Shown: positions 17,925 through 26,761, counted from the first letter of the stretch. The stretch is 64,000 nucleotides of DNA from [Flexibacter] sp. ATCC 35208 (GCF_001975825.1 NZ_MTKN01000014.1:80912-144911); one strand, 5' to 3'. A program made the numbers and translations. Notes: generated from the sequence alone by a model not told the origin.

Positions 17925-18329
17925 TTAATTTTCATTAGTTTGTTTATAAAGCCAACCCCGGCCCATGGCATAATTTTTTAATTTCTTTGCTTTCTTCTCA
18001 ATTTGATTAATTGAAAGTGGTTCAAAGTCGATAAAAGAATGGCCATCAAAAGGAATGTTATTCTCTTCACAGTTGAGAACTTCATTATTGCACTCCTGAA
18101 CCGTAACAGCTACTACTCCATGAGATTTATAACCCTTGTCAATATTTGTGAAATGAGTGTGAGATTCCTGTGGAGAATACTTCTCGCCATTGTAAACGGA
18201 AAGTTTATTATTATCTTTCGGCGTAGGTTTAAATACCTGATAGGTTATGCTGAATACCTGAGATGATATTTTGTCTGCCTGTATAAAAGATGGATGAACC
18301 TGTCTTAATAACAATGTATCCTTTTGCAT
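17925..18329 (-). CDS. Small partner of a conserved two-gene cassette, function unknown
   Basis: 134 residues. Conserved-looking blocks are LLRQVHPSFIQ at the start, FKPTPKDNNKLSVYNG at about 33-48, HGVVAVTVQEC at about 69-79 and a basic C-terminus ending MGRGWLY. I recall near-identical block patterns in small proteins of many unrelated bacteria, always called hypothetical. It begins 3 bp after the stop of the 373-residue gene, so the two are co-transcribed. No enzymatic motif is certain. The wide spread and fixed pairing suggest an accessory system such as defence or toxin-antitoxin, which is inference. Confidence 0.78.
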   Translation of the reverse strand: MQKDTLLLRQVHPSFIQADKISSQVFSITYQVFKPTPKDNNKLSVYNGEKYSPQESHTHFTNIDKGYKSHGVVAVTVQECNNEVLNCEENNIPFDGHSFIDFEPLSINQIEKKAKKLKNYAMGRGWLYKQTNEN

Positions 18330-18332
18330 GTA

Positions 18333-19454
18333 CTAAGCGTTAAAAATTCCTGTAAGATTTTGGTTAAGCAATTGCGAATCACTCTCATTCGTTAAATCTA
18401 ATGTAGCCTCATTAACGTCATCACTGCTGTGATGGAGTGATTGATAAAACCCGGTTTTCTCGGTTAGGTCAATATTTAGACTTATATCATAAGCTTCAGA
18501 AGACCATTCTGCCTGAATCCCACCTAATGGAGTTGGATATAGATGAGGAAGAGGTAATGCCGGGTTGTAATTATTCTCAAACAATTCCACGAACCAGTTT
18601 AAATCTTCCCTGTTCATTGCTATGCCTTCACCATTTAACCAGCCAGCTTCAAGATTAGCAAGTTCTTCAAGCCTGGAAGGAACATCTAAAGGATCAAGAA
18701 GAGATATATGATCAATGGATTCAAAGCTTACCAGTTTATCATTTTTATCAAAATGACCAAGTCCTGAAATTAGAACCCGGGTTTTTGATTCATAGCTATT
18801 AAATGCTTCAAGTATTGTAGGGACATGCACTCCCTGAAGTTTGGCCAATATTCTTTGACCACCGTATGTCATAATGGTAAATGTTTTTTTGCTTTTATCG
18901 GCTTCGGGAATAGTGCCCCGAATCATCGTTTCAATAGTCACTTCATAAATGTTGGAAGAAGCCAGTACCAATCTTTTTCGGGTGGTTTTGTTAAGCTGTG
19001 CCTGTAAATTGGAACCGGGACTAAAATCAATAGTTTCATCATCCCGAAGTCTTTTGCCTATCCGATTAAAATAAACCAATAGATTATCCGGAATATATTT
19101 GGTCACTTCTTCTTCTTTGCTGGCAGCGTCAATTGATCTTAAAATATTATCTTTTGCCTTTTTGAAGTATTCCTCATTATAATCAGGAAATAATCCCTGG
19201 GATGAAGTGACAAGCATGATTTTAGGGACTGCGCTACCATTTTCTATAGAAGATAATTTTAACGCTACTCCATTGGTAAATCCTCTCGGCACACGTTTTC
19301 TATCTGAATTTTCATTCAGGTAGATCCATTTGGCGACCTCAATAATCAATTCTTCCAGAGCCGCAAAGTCTTCCAGTAAGTCTAACGGAATTGTATGGTC
19401 GTCAAAACGTTTACCAGTTAAACGTGGTGTTAGAAATTCATTGCTATAAACCAT
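18333..19454 (-). CDS. Large partner of the conserved two-gene cassette
   Basis: 373 residues, cytoplasmic. The order is an N-terminal helical part (LEDFAALEELIIEVAKWIYL) with a basic patch (SDRKRVPRGF), a central helical and beta region (TIETMIRGTIPEADKSKKTF, GGQRILAKLQG), and a C-terminal part with WLNGEGIAMNREDLNWFVEL and LYPTPLGGIQAEW. The last block, Trp-rich around GWLNG and PTPxGGI, recurs in other proteins that pair with the small partner. I cannot assign an activity. The gene is first in the two-gene operon. Confidence 0.75.
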   Translation of the reverse strand: MVYSNEFLTPRLTGKRFDDHTIPLDLLEDFAALEELIIEVAKWIYLNENSDRKRVPRGFTNGVALKLSSIENGSAVPKIMLVTSSQGLFPDYNEEYFKKAKDNILRSIDAASKEEEVTKYIPDNLLVYFNRIGKRLRDDETIDFSPGSNLQAQLNKTTRKRLVLASSNIYEVTIETMIRGTIPEADKSKKTFTIMTYGGQRILAKLQGVHVPTILEAFNSYESKTRVLISGLGHFDKNDKLVSFESIDHISLLDPLDVPSRLEELANLEAGWLNGEGIAMNREDLNWFVELFENNYNPALPLPHLYPTPLGGIQAEWSSEAYDISLNIDLTEKTGFYQSLHHSSDDVNEATLDLTNESDSQLLNQNLTGIFNA

Positions 19455-19583
19455 GTTTTTTTACACATCCTTGTTGGATTATATGAAGATACAAAGAGTT
19501 TTTGAGTGTAACAAGTTGTTGGTAATTAGTTGATTGTATGATTGTTCGTATGATTGGGAATGTGTTAAGATGAATGTTTGAAT

Positions 19584-20174
19584 TCAACAATTCAACATTC
19601 TATTCCTCCACCCTCTCTTTTCCACAGCGCGTATATTACTCACCTCCTTCAATGTTAAAAGATAATCATGCAAATATCTCAACTCTTCATCCTCCCTATT
19701 CCCCTCAAATGGTTCTATATACACCGCATTCCCATAATTACTCCTTGCCTTCTCCGGCGAGTCATCCACAATAATTATCTGTTCTAATTTAAAGCCCTTA
19801 TTCTTCACTTTCTCCAACTTCTTTTCGAAGTAATAATTATCCAAGGTATAATCCCGTTTTATCGTACACCTGCTTCTCCCCCATACAATGAACCATTCAA
19901 TTGCATCAGGCGTGATCGTTTTCACAATCTCTTCCACATATTCATCAGATGCAGAACTCCATACGCCTAATGTAAAATGTTGGGATATATTTAAAAGAAA
20001 CTGCTCAAGCCCGGGACGTCTATACACATGATATAAATCAAACTGGAAATCAGGGGGTACAGCCAATGGCGAAGAAGTAGCATGTATCAATGTTTCGTCA
20101 AGATCAAGTACTAGCAGCTTGTCTGATTTGTCTGGCATAGGTTGTGCATTTACCAAATATACTTTAAAATTCAC
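19584..20174 (-). CDS. FCP1/NLI-interacting-factor-like HAD phosphatase
   Basis: 196 residues. The catalytic motif LLVLDLDETLIHA (DxDET) lies at about 20-32, the second motif at LGVWSSASDEYVEEI and the third at IIIVDDSPEKA. FCP1-like HAD proteins dephosphorylate Ser/Thr in eukaryotes; bacterial members act on unknown substrates. There is no signal peptide. A start at the internal Met13 (20138) is equally possible since the first 12 residues are not conserved. It stands alone next to the GH31 pseudogene. Confidence 0.9.
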   Translation of the reverse strand: MNFKVYLVNAQPMPDKSDKLLVLDLDETLIHATSSPLAVPPDFQFDLYHVYRRPGLEQFLLNISQHFTLGVWSSASDEYVEEIVKTITPDAIEWFIVWGRSRCTIKRDYTLDNYYFEKKLEKVKNKGFKLEQIIIVDDSPEKARSNYGNAVYIEPFEGNREDEELRYLHDYLLTLKEVSNIRAVEKRGWRNRMLNC

Positions 20175-20241
20175 ACAACCGGTTGCGTAACCACACTCTC
20201 CTTAAATAACCCTATTTTAGAAAAGTAAAACGACCAAAATC

Positions 20242-21812
20242 ATGCCCTGGGGAAAAGTATTATCAACTATTCTAATTGTTGCTATCTGCAAGTGCTCGTA
20301 TGCACAAACTAAGACTATATAAATAAAAAATGGCGAACGCTGGTATGGTGGCGCTGTGACCGAAGGTCAGCAAATGCCGGTTAAAGACGGGTATACATTT
20401 AACCTGTTTGCTAATACGGGTGGTAACCAGGCAGCTCCTTTGTTATTATCTACCGGTGGAAGATACATTTGGAGTGATGGCCCATTTACCTTTACTGTGA
20501 AAGGTGATGTGTTGGAAATCACAAATGCTGCAGCACCTGTGGAGCTGGACTCTATAGGGCATAATTTAAAAGAAGCTTTTGCGAATGCTGCTAAGAAACA
20601 TTTTCCTGCAAAAGGGAAATTGCCTGACACCCTGTTATTGTCCAGACCTCAGTATAACACATGGATTGAACTGGTGTACAATCAAAACCAGGCTGACATT
20701 CTTGCATATGCAAAGGCGATTATCGAGAATGGTTTTCCAGCTGGTGTGTTGATGATTGATGATAACTGGGGTGACTATTATGGTCGATTCGATTTCAGAA
20801 AGGATAGATTTGAAAATGCTACTGCGATGATCGATAGCCTGCACAAAATGGTTTTAAGGTGATGTTGTGGATAAGTCCTTTTATTTCTCCTGATACAGAA
20901 GTGTTCAGAGAGTTGCAAAGTAAAAAGCTGTTACTGAATAAGAAGGCTGATACCACGGCTATCCTGGCATGGTGGAATGGGTATAGTGCCGTGTTGGATT
21001 TTAAGAATCCGGCAGCGAAGGAATGGTTTAAGGGAAGACTGGATTATATGGTGCATACCTATCACCTGGATGGATTTAAGTTTGATGCAGGGGATGCTGA
21101 TTTTTATCCTGCTGATGCTGTTTCTTATGAGAAGGCGATACCTAATGATCATAGTCAGTTGTGGGGCGAGATTGGATTGGGATATGCTTTGAATGAATAC
21201 CGTGCTATGTGGAAGATGGCGGGAGAGCCATTGGTGCAGCGATTAAGAGATAAGCAACATACATGGGTGGATCTGCAGAAACTGATTCCGCATATTACGC
21301 TTGCGGGGTTGTTGGGATATAATTTTACTTGTCCGGATATGATTGGCGGAGGTGAATATGGATCTTTTATAGGAAGAGATAAATTGGATGAGGAGTTGGT
21401 AGTGCGTTCGGCGCAATGTTCTGCTTTGATGCCGATGATGCAGTTTTCGGTGGCGCCATGGAGGGTGTTGAGTCAGGAGCATTTAGCAATTGTGAAGAAG
21501 ACGGTGGAGATCAGGGAGAAATATACGCCTTATATCATGCAATTGGCGAAGGCATCAGCATTCAATGGGGAGCCTATTGTGAGGAGTATGGAGTATGAGT
21601 TTCCCGGGCAGGGGCTTGCGGAAGTGAAGGGGGAGTTTATGTTGGGAGATAAGTATTTGGTGGCGCCTGTGATGGCGAAGGATGGAAAGCAGTCTGTTGT
21701 GTTGCCGAAGGGGAAATGGAGGAGTGATAAAGGGGAGGTGTTTAAGGGGCCTAAGACGATTGAGCAGGTGGTGGCGTTGGATAGGTTGCCGGTGTATGAG
21801 TTGATTAAATAA
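20242..21812 (+). pseudogene. Glycoside hydrolase family 31 gene with one nonsense codon and one frameshift
   Basis: The intact frame would start at ATG 20242 with a signal peptide (MPWGKVLSTILIVAICKCSYA). A TAA at about 20320 stops it after QTKTI. The same frame then continues with IKNGERWYGGAVTEGQQMP up to 20862. There ATGGTTTTAAGG lacks one G: restoring it gives KMGFKVMLWISPF, which continues in the next frame to 21812. GH31 landmarks are present: DGFKFDAGDADFY with the nucleophile Asp and CPDMIGGGE near the acid/base. GH31 enzymes cut alpha-glucosides or alpha-xylosides. With two lesions the gene is very likely dead. Confidence 0.9.
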
Positions 21813-21968
21813 GGAGGTGATGAATGGATCTTTTAATGGCGGTTTGGAGAGGTAATTGAATTGGAGTTGTGTACAAATTGGTTAAATAAAATGAAGTTGT
21901 ATCATAAATAAAATAAAACCTCTGAGAATCGAATAAATATAAACCTGGCTCCATCAGGTATCTGAATA

Positions 21969-22006
21969 AAAAGCGCGTGTATCTTTCTTTTGATACACGC
22001 GCTTTT
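21969..22006. terminator. Bidirectional terminator between GH31 pseudogene and nitroreductase
   Basis: AAAAGCGCGTGTATC and GATACACGCGCTTTT form a perfect 15-bp stem across an 8-nt loop, with T tracts for both strands. It ends 3 bp from the nitroreductase stop codon. Confidence 0.92.
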
Positions 22007-22008
22007 CA

Positions 22009-22707
22009 TTACTTCTTTATAATCGTATTCAGATCCAATCCTGCCGCAGTCTCTGCCAATTCTGCCACATCAGCAATCGTCATTTCAGTAATAAACGCTT
22101 CTTTAGGAGTGCGCACTTTTTTCATATTCACCAACCAGTCATTCTCTGTTTCCCTATATCCCAGCGGCAATATCACCGTACTCTTATACCCGCTTCCCTT
22201 TAAATTCAACAACTCATCCAGTTTCTCTGGAATGAACCCTTCCATAGGCGTAGCATCCACCTTCTGCTCCGCAGCTGCAGCAATCGCCATTGCAAAAGAG
22301 ATATAACTTTGTTTTGCCGCATGATGAGCCTGCCACTCCTGTCCTTTCGTCTCATATAGGTTTAAAATCACGCTCTTATAATCATCCATCGTGTCATGTG
22401 GTAAACCACGCTCATCCATCATAGCGTTGAATACGCCGGTGATCCGTTCATCACTATACCCATCCCATGCGATCCAGACCAGTAAATGTGAACAATCTAT
22501 TATCTGGGTTTGATTGTAAGCGATACCTTGTATCTTTTTTAGCAAAGCCTTGTCGGAAATGACGATCATTTTATACTGCTGTAAACCGGAAGAAGAAGGC
22601 GCCAAACGGGCAGCTTCTAAGATATAATCTAATTTTTCCTGAGGTACCTTTGTGCCATCCATCTTTTTAGTGGCATAGCGCCACTGTAAATCTTCAAGTA
22701 AACTCAT
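22009..22707 (-). CDS. Nitroreductase family protein (FMN-dependent NAD(P)H oxidoreductase)
   Basis: 232 residues. The N-terminus WRYATKKMDGTK and ARLAPSSSGLQQYKMIVISD (FMN contacts) are typical of NfsB-like nitroreductases. The C-terminal STVILPLGYRETENDW also fits. These flavoproteins reduce nitro groups and quinones. It is divergent from an HxlR regulator at 22823 with direct repeats between, which is the usual pairing and suggests induction by electrophiles. A TACTTTTG box on its strand lies at 22725-22732. Confidence 0.94.
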   Translation of the reverse strand: MSLLEDLQWRYATKKMDGTKVPQEKLDYILEAARLAPSSSGLQQYKMIVISDKALLKKIQGIAYNQTQIIDCSHLLVWIAWDGYSDERITGVFNAMMDERGLPHDTMDDYKSVILNLYETKGQEWQAHHAAKQSYISFAMAIAAAAEQKVDATPMEGFIPEKLDELLNLKGSGYKSTVILPLGYRETENDWLVNMKKVRTPKEAFITEMTIADVAELAETAAGLDLNTIIKK

Positions 22708-22776
22708 GTGATTCCAATTTTTAACAAAAGTAAATTCACTTGACGTAAATAAGTAACTTTAGGGGGCCCGATGGTG

Positions 22777-22813
22777 GTGACATACGGGTAACCTTAGTGA
22801 CAAAAAAGTAACC
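22777..22813. promoter_or_regulatory. Direct-repeat operator between nitroreductase and HxlR genes
   Basis: GTGACATACGGGTAACC (22777-22793) and GTGACAAAAAAGTAACC (22797-22813) share both ends and are 20 bp apart, two helical turns. The GTAAC half is shared with the operator at 9561-9612. It lies 10 bp before the HxlR start. Confidence 0.7.
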
Positions 22814-22822
22814 AACTTGTAT

Positions 22823-23215
22823 ATGGAAAATGAAAACTTAGATAATCCAACATTCACTGAATGTATGAGAAAGGTCCGGGCAATTGATGATACCCTTCAT
22901 ATCCTGAGTGGTAAATGGACGCTTGTGTTGATTTCACATCTTTGTTATAGACCTATGCGGTATTCAGAGTTGTTGAAGGATTTGAATGGGATAGCGGGGA
23001 AGGTGTTGAGCAGGGAGTTGAAAGATCTGGAGATAAATGGACTTATTATCAGAGAGGTGTCGGAGAGTCAGCCGCTGACGGTGACTTATAAGATCTCACA
23101 ATATGGAAAGAGTTTGAAGGAGTTGACAGATGGATTGGCGGATTGGGGATTGCAGCATAGAGAGCGGATTTTTAATGCGGCGAAGTTTGAAAAGCCGATG
23201 AGTGTTACCAGATGA
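22823..23215 (+). CDS. HxlR family winged-helix transcriptional regulator
   Basis: 130 residues from the ATG at 22823; a TTG two codons earlier is not needed. HxlR features are DDTLHILSGKWTLVLISHL, the helix around KVLSRELKDLEINGLIIRE and the wing TVTYKISQYGKSLKEL. A Cys about 15 residues from the start (FTECMRKVRAID) is a possible redox sensor. It is divergent from a nitroreductase gene and probably represses it. The second half of the coding strand is notably G-rich and C-poor. Confidence 0.92.
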   Translation: MENENLDNPTFTECMRKVRAIDDTLHILSGKWTLVLISHLCYRPMRYSELLKDLNGIAGKVLSRELKDLEINGLIIREVSESQPLTVTYKISQYGKSLKELTDGLADWGLQHRERIFNAAKFEKPMSVTR

Positions 23216-23427
23216 TATCAGGTACTTCTGCTTTCGGTAAATCTTATTGCCAGGCACCTGTTCCTGTGAATGAATGATTATAACAATTAATTGTTGACCA
23301 TATTATCGAAATTGTAGTCGAATTCATCGGTAGTGAGTTGTGTGGCGATTGTTGGTAGCGGAACTCGTTCATTAGAAATAATGGGTTATATTGTAGACCA
23401 GTTCCTAAAAATGTAAATGTTAGCATT

Positions 23428-23784
23428 ATGAGTCTCACCGCCGTATTACCCAAAATATTTTATGCAGATATCCAGCAGGCACTGGATTTTTTTATTGATG
23501 GACTTGGATTTAAATTAGGCTACCATGATGAGGTGTTGTATATCGTGAGTCGGGACAATGCGACCTTTCAATTGATGGTAGAACCTGAGCTGGCTACTAA
23601 AGATAGCAGACCTGAAATCAGAATAGCTACTGATGATATTGAGGCGATTTATGCTGATATTAAGTCAAGACGACCTTCTATTTTACATCCGAATCTGAAC
23701 TATATCAAACAACAACCCTGGGGATTGAAAGAGTTTGCCGTGTTGGATCCTACCACAGTATGTATTGTTTTTCAGCAGTCTTAA
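23428..23784 (+). CDS. VOC superfamily (glyoxalase/bleomycin-resistance-like) protein
   Basis: 118 residues, one VOC module. ILPKIFYADIQQALDFFIDGLGFKL is cut here to its hallmark: FYADIQQALDFF followed by LGFKLGYHDEV, then LMVEPEL and the second half WGLKEFAVLDPTTVCIVFQQ. Metal-ligand residues (His in YHDEV, Glu in MVEPE and KEFAV) are plausible. The family includes dioxygenases, glyoxalases and antibiotic-binding proteins; the function here is open. It stands alone on the + strand. Confidence 0.88.
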   Translation: MSLTAVLPKIFYADIQQALDFFIDGLGFKLGYHDEVLYIVSRDNATFQLMVEPELATKDSRPEIRIATDDIEAIYADIKSRRPSILHPNLNYIKQQPWGLKEFAVLDPTTVCIVFQQS

Positions 23785-23893
23785 TTTTCATAACTCTATA
23801 CTTGTAGCATGTCAAATTCTCATTGGGAAGTATTTCTTCAGGAAGTATATTCTTGTGTTTAAAAGAACTAATTTTCCGGCATAATTGATCTAA

Positions 23894-24448
23894 ATGAAAA
23901 ACCAGTTTTTTACAATGGCAGTTGGTCTGTCCATTCTTTCTTTCACTGCATGCCAGCAGTCCCAAAATGCACAAAGTGCACAAAATGACACAACCCAACA
24001 GGCACAGGATACCACTGCTGCCGTAGCTGAACCTGTAGCTGCCGATACGAGCAGTGCTTCTGTACTCGAAACTGTAATGTCTGTACCTGAGAAGGTAAAG
24101 GCAGGCAAACCTATTCTGCTGAAATTTACTGTAAACAATCCTTCTGACAAGGAGCAGGAATTTTGTAAATGGCATACGCCGTTTGAAAAAAGGTTTATGA
24201 ATTCTTTCTTTGAAGTGACTGATAGCAAAGGCGAGGCGGTACAGTACAAAGGGGTGATGGCGAAGAGAGTGACGCCACCGCCGGTAGATGCTTATATTAA
24301 AGTAGCTGCAAAAGGAAGTGTGTCTGCTGAGATTGATTTGCTGACAGGGTACAATATCACCCATCCGGGTACTTACAAGGTAGTGTATCAGGGAGAAGGT
24401 GTGAGTGGGTTGACGAAGGTGAATGAAGTGACGGTGGTTGTTGAGTAA
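23894..24448 (+). CDS. Putative lipoprotein with a protease-inhibitor-like beta domain
   Basis: 184 residues. The signal peptide ends in LSFTAC, a lipobox with Cys20, followed by a Gln/Ala/Thr-rich linker (about 21-60). The folded part (PEKVKAGKPILLKFTVNNPS, EFCKWHTPFEKRFMNSFFEV, VSAEIDLLTGYNITHPGTYK) resembles the beta-sandwich found before M35 metalloproteases and in intracellular protease inhibitors. KWHTPFE is the most telling motif. No protease domain follows. It probably sits in the outer or inner membrane facing the periplasm. A perfect terminator follows. Confidence 0.8.
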   Translation: MKNQFFTMAVGLSILSFTACQQSQNAQSAQNDTTQQAQDTTAAVAEPVAADTSSASVLETVMSVPEKVKAGKPILLKFTVNNPSDKEQEFCKWHTPFEKRFMNSFFEVTDSKGEAVQYKGVMAKRVTPPPVDAYIKVAAKGSVSAEIDLLTGYNITHPGTYKVVYQGEGVSGLTKVNEVTVVVE

Positions 24449-24461
24449 TTAAATGCATTTG

Positions 24462-24495
24462 AAAATCCCCATAGCAGTAATGCTATGGGGATTTT
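24462..24495 (+). terminator. Intrinsic terminator after the lipoprotein gene
   Basis: AAAATCCCCATAGCA, loop GTAA, TGCTATGGGGATTTT: a perfect 15-bp stem followed by more T. Confidence 0.95.
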
Positions 24496-24556
24496 TTGTT
24501 GTATTGGTTTCCTGTTGTTATTATATTGATAATCAGATTATTATGAAATTATTTTG

Positions 24557-24587
24557 TTTGGTTTTTTAAGCGAAAATCCTAACTTTA
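24557..24587 (+). promoter_or_regulatory. Promoter of the candidate toxin-antitoxin operon
   Basis: TTTG (24557-24560), 19-bp spacer, TAACTTTA (24580-24587, one mismatch to TAnnTTTG). The ATG follows only 4 bp later, so the mRNA would be leaderless or nearly so. Confidence 0.6.
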
Positions 24588-24591
24588 TATC

Positions 24592-24774
24592 ATGAACACA
24601 CAAGATATCCAACGTTTGAAAAGTTTGGCAGAAGAAAAACTGCAAAAGGGGATAACCAAAGAAGAAGCATTGCTTTCATTACAGCGTGCTGGCCATCTTG
24701 ATAAGGATGGAAATTTTACGAAACACTATCAACATTTGGCAAGGGCAATAGCTGCCGTCGCCGCAAAAGTCTAA
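24592..24774 (+). CDS. Small putative antitoxin
   Basis: 60 residues, highly charged, helical: MNTQDIQRLKSLAEEKLQKG, then TKEEALLSLQRAGHLDKDGN and a C-terminal helix. The alternating helix-turn pattern with AGHLDKDGNF at about 39-48 resembles short antitoxins or adaptor domains. It is followed after 11 bp by the ART-like gene on the same strand, and a promoter-like sequence lies directly upstream. It could neutralise the next product; this is inferred from size, order and spacing. No DNA-binding helix-turn-helix is evident. Confidence 0.7.
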   Translation: MNTQDIQRLKSLAEEKLQKGITKEEALLSLQRAGHLDKDGNFTKHYQHLARAIAAVAAKV

Positions 24775-24785
24775 TCATTTTTACC

Positions 24786-25457
24786 ATGTATAGTAATAGG
24801 CCCAACTTAGTAATTGGATTTCACGGTTGTGATAAATCCACACGGGACGCATTAGTCCATCATCCACAAAATATTAAGATCAGTGAAGAATCTTATGACT
24901 GGCTTGGTCATGGTTTCTATTTATGGGAGAATAATTTTGAGAGGGCTCGTGAATGGGCAGAACAGAGAGCAAAACAAGGACGGTTCAAAGAACCTGGTGT
25001 TGTGGGCGCAGTAATTGATCTTGGGCACTGTTGTGATTTCATGGACTCCAGTCATATTGGTATGCTGAAAACCTATTATGAGCATATGGCACAGACATAT
25101 AAGGAAATTAGTGTGCCATTGCCAATGAATAGAGATGTCGCTCGTCATGTATATAAGGACGAGTTATTAAGAGAATTGGATTGTGCTGTTATTGAATTTA
25201 TGCATGCAGAGATTTGTAGTGATTACAAAAATGAAATCGAGACACGTGGTATAACCAATATCAAAATGTTTGACTCTGTACGTTGTGCATTCATTGAGGG
25301 CGGACCTGCTTTTAAAGGTGCTGGTATACGTGAGAAAAATCATATCCAAATCTGTATCCGCAACCTCAACAGCATCAAAGGCTTTTTTATTCCAAGAGAA
25401 AATTTGGATTTTTACTCCTGGAGTTTAAACAAGTATCTACAACTTGAGAATAATTAA
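24786..25457 (+). CDS. Putative ADP-ribosyltransferase-fold toxin (DUF3990-like)
   Basis: 223 residues, cytoplasmic. IGFHGCDKSTRD (His13-Gly14) and WLGHGFYLWENNFERAREWA (Tyr45) match the first two elements of the H-Y-E ADP-ribosyltransferase pattern as in DUF3990. A later conserved-looking block is FDSVRCAFIEGGPAFKGAGI followed by KNHIQICIRN; its Glu could be the third element. I recall this block in other bacterial proteins of similar size. NAD use and target are inference. The small gene 11 bp upstream is the likely antitoxin. Confidence 0.75.
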   Translation: MYSNRPNLVIGFHGCDKSTRDALVHHPQNIKISEESYDWLGHGFYLWENNFERAREWAEQRAKQGRFKEPGVVGAVIDLGHCCDFMDSSHIGMLKTYYEHMAQTYKEISVPLPMNRDVARHVYKDELLRELDCAVIEFMHAEICSDYKNEIETRGITNIKMFDSVRCAFIEGGPAFKGAGIREKNHIQICIRNLNSIKGFFIPRENLDFYSWSLNKYLQLENN

Positions 25458-25459
25458 AT

Positions 25460-26026
25460 TTATTCCACCACCACCACCTCAAATCCCAACCACCCATTAA
25501 TCACGCTGACCTTTAAACTATCCACATGCTCCACATCAGCATACCGTGGATAATACTTGCCTACTTTTTTATTCTTATACATCGCCTCCACAAACGGTAC
25601 CGGATCATTATTCCTAGTCGGCCGTGTATGCCCAAAGGACGTCACTGCTATCTTCATGGTTGTATGGGAACGACCACCAAATGCCTGATTCCCCCACAGT
25701 ATGAAAAATATAATGATCGTACCAAAGGAAAAACTATTAAACACACAAAACAAAATCAATTGCACACCACGTGGTAAGTCATGTTTGCTGGAAGATAAAT
25801 CTATCCGCTTCCTAAACAGGATAGTAATTGAAAAACCTATAAACAATGCAAGCAGGAATAAGCAATATCCATCAATCAACGTAGTCCAATATATACTCAA
25901 TGTCCAGAAGATCAGGGGAATACTGATGAGGAATGTTATTCCAAATAGAACCCCAAAGAATCTATTTATCCAATCACTGGTGCGTTCCTCTTGGTATTGG
26001 GATGGGTGGAGGATTATATTTTTCAT
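25460..26026 (-). CDS. Small integral membrane protein, unknown
   Basis: 188 residues from the ATG at 26026 (MKNIILHP); upstream in-frame codons are antisense to the neighbour's promoter region. Three hydrophobic helices are clear (FFGVLFGITFLISIPLIF, YCLFLLALFIGFSITILF, ILFCVFNSFSFGTIIIFF). The C-terminal 65 residues form a soluble domain with SFGHTRPTRNNDPVPFVEAM and a hydrophobic end. I know no family. It is convergent with the ART-like gene, the stops being 2 bp apart. Confidence 0.72.
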   Translation of the reverse strand: MKNIILHPSQYQEERTSDWINRFFGVLFGITFLISIPLIFWTLSIYWTTLIDGYCLFLLALFIGFSITILFRKRIDLSSSKHDLPRGVQLILFCVFNSFSFGTIIIFFILWGNQAFGGRSHTTMKIAVTSFGHTRPTRNNDPVPFVEAMYKNKKVGKYYPRYADVEHVDSLKVSVINGWLGFEVVVVE

Positions 26027-26123
26027 AGACATATATGAAAGGTACAAAAACTTCATATTTCGCAAGAACCGGATTTTTGCTATACTCAAATTGTGTCAGC
26101 TTTGCTATCACAATCAAATATTT

Positions 26124-26750
26124 ATGCACTACATAAGTCATCCGTCCATTCTTTACTTCGGTACACCAGTGGTGGTAGTCAGCACTGTAAATGAAGATGG
26201 AACGTATAATCTCGCTCCTATTTCGTCTATCTTCTGGTTAGGGTATCGCTGTATGATCGGCATTGCTGCCAGCTCTAAAACGACTGAAAACCTATTGCGT
26301 ACAAAGGAGTGTGTATTGAACCTGCCTTCGGTTGAGCAAGCTACACAGGTGAATAGATTAGCATTGACTACGGGAACTTATCCTGTCCCGCCAGGGAAGT
26401 TAATAAAAGGGTATGTGTATGAACCGGATAAATTTGGCAGAGCAGGGTTTACCCCGTTAGCAGCTGATTGTGTGCAGGCCATGAGAATTGAAGAATGTCC
26501 GGTACATCTGGAAGCGACATTGGTGAGTGTGCATCCGCTGACGGGAGAGAAGATAAATGTGTTGACGATGGAGTTGGAGATTCAACGGGTGCATCTACAG
26601 GAAGATATCAGGTATGAAGATATGCCGGATCGGGTGGATCCGGATAAATGGCGGCCGTTGATCATGAGTTTTCAGGAGTTGTATGGATTGGGTGTAAAGG
26701 TACATTCATCTACATTGGCGCAGGTGCCGGAGCATCTTTATCAGCGTTAG
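26124..26750 (+). CDS. Flavin reductase-like (FMN-binding split barrel) protein
   Basis: 208 residues from the ATG at 26124. A much longer in-frame extension to 25701 is antisense to the membrane protein and is rejected. The split-barrel motif TPVVVVSTVNEDGTYNLAPI is followed by FWLGYRCMIGIAASSKTTEN and LRTKECVLNLP, as in the flavin reductase/DIM6 group. These proteins bind FMN and serve oxidoreductases. It is about 100 bp from the divergent membrane gene. A 28-bp tandem array begins 11 bp after its stop and resembles its 3' end. Confidence 0.88.
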   Translation: MHYISHPSILYFGTPVVVVSTVNEDGTYNLAPISSIFWLGYRCMIGIAASSKTTENLLRTKECVLNLPSVEQATQVNRLALTTGTYPVPPGKLIKGYVYEPDKFGRAGFTPLAADCVQAMRIEECPVHLEATLVSVHPLTGEKINVLTMELEIQRVHLQEDIRYEDMPDRVDPDKWRPLIMSFQELYGLGVKVHSSTLAQVPEHLYQR

Positions 26751-26761
26751 GCACAGTGGCT

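Noticed and set aside
25701..26123. N-terminal extension of the flavin reductase-like protein
   Set aside because: It is antisense to a membrane protein gene and has no homologous pattern; the family starts near the ATG at 26124.
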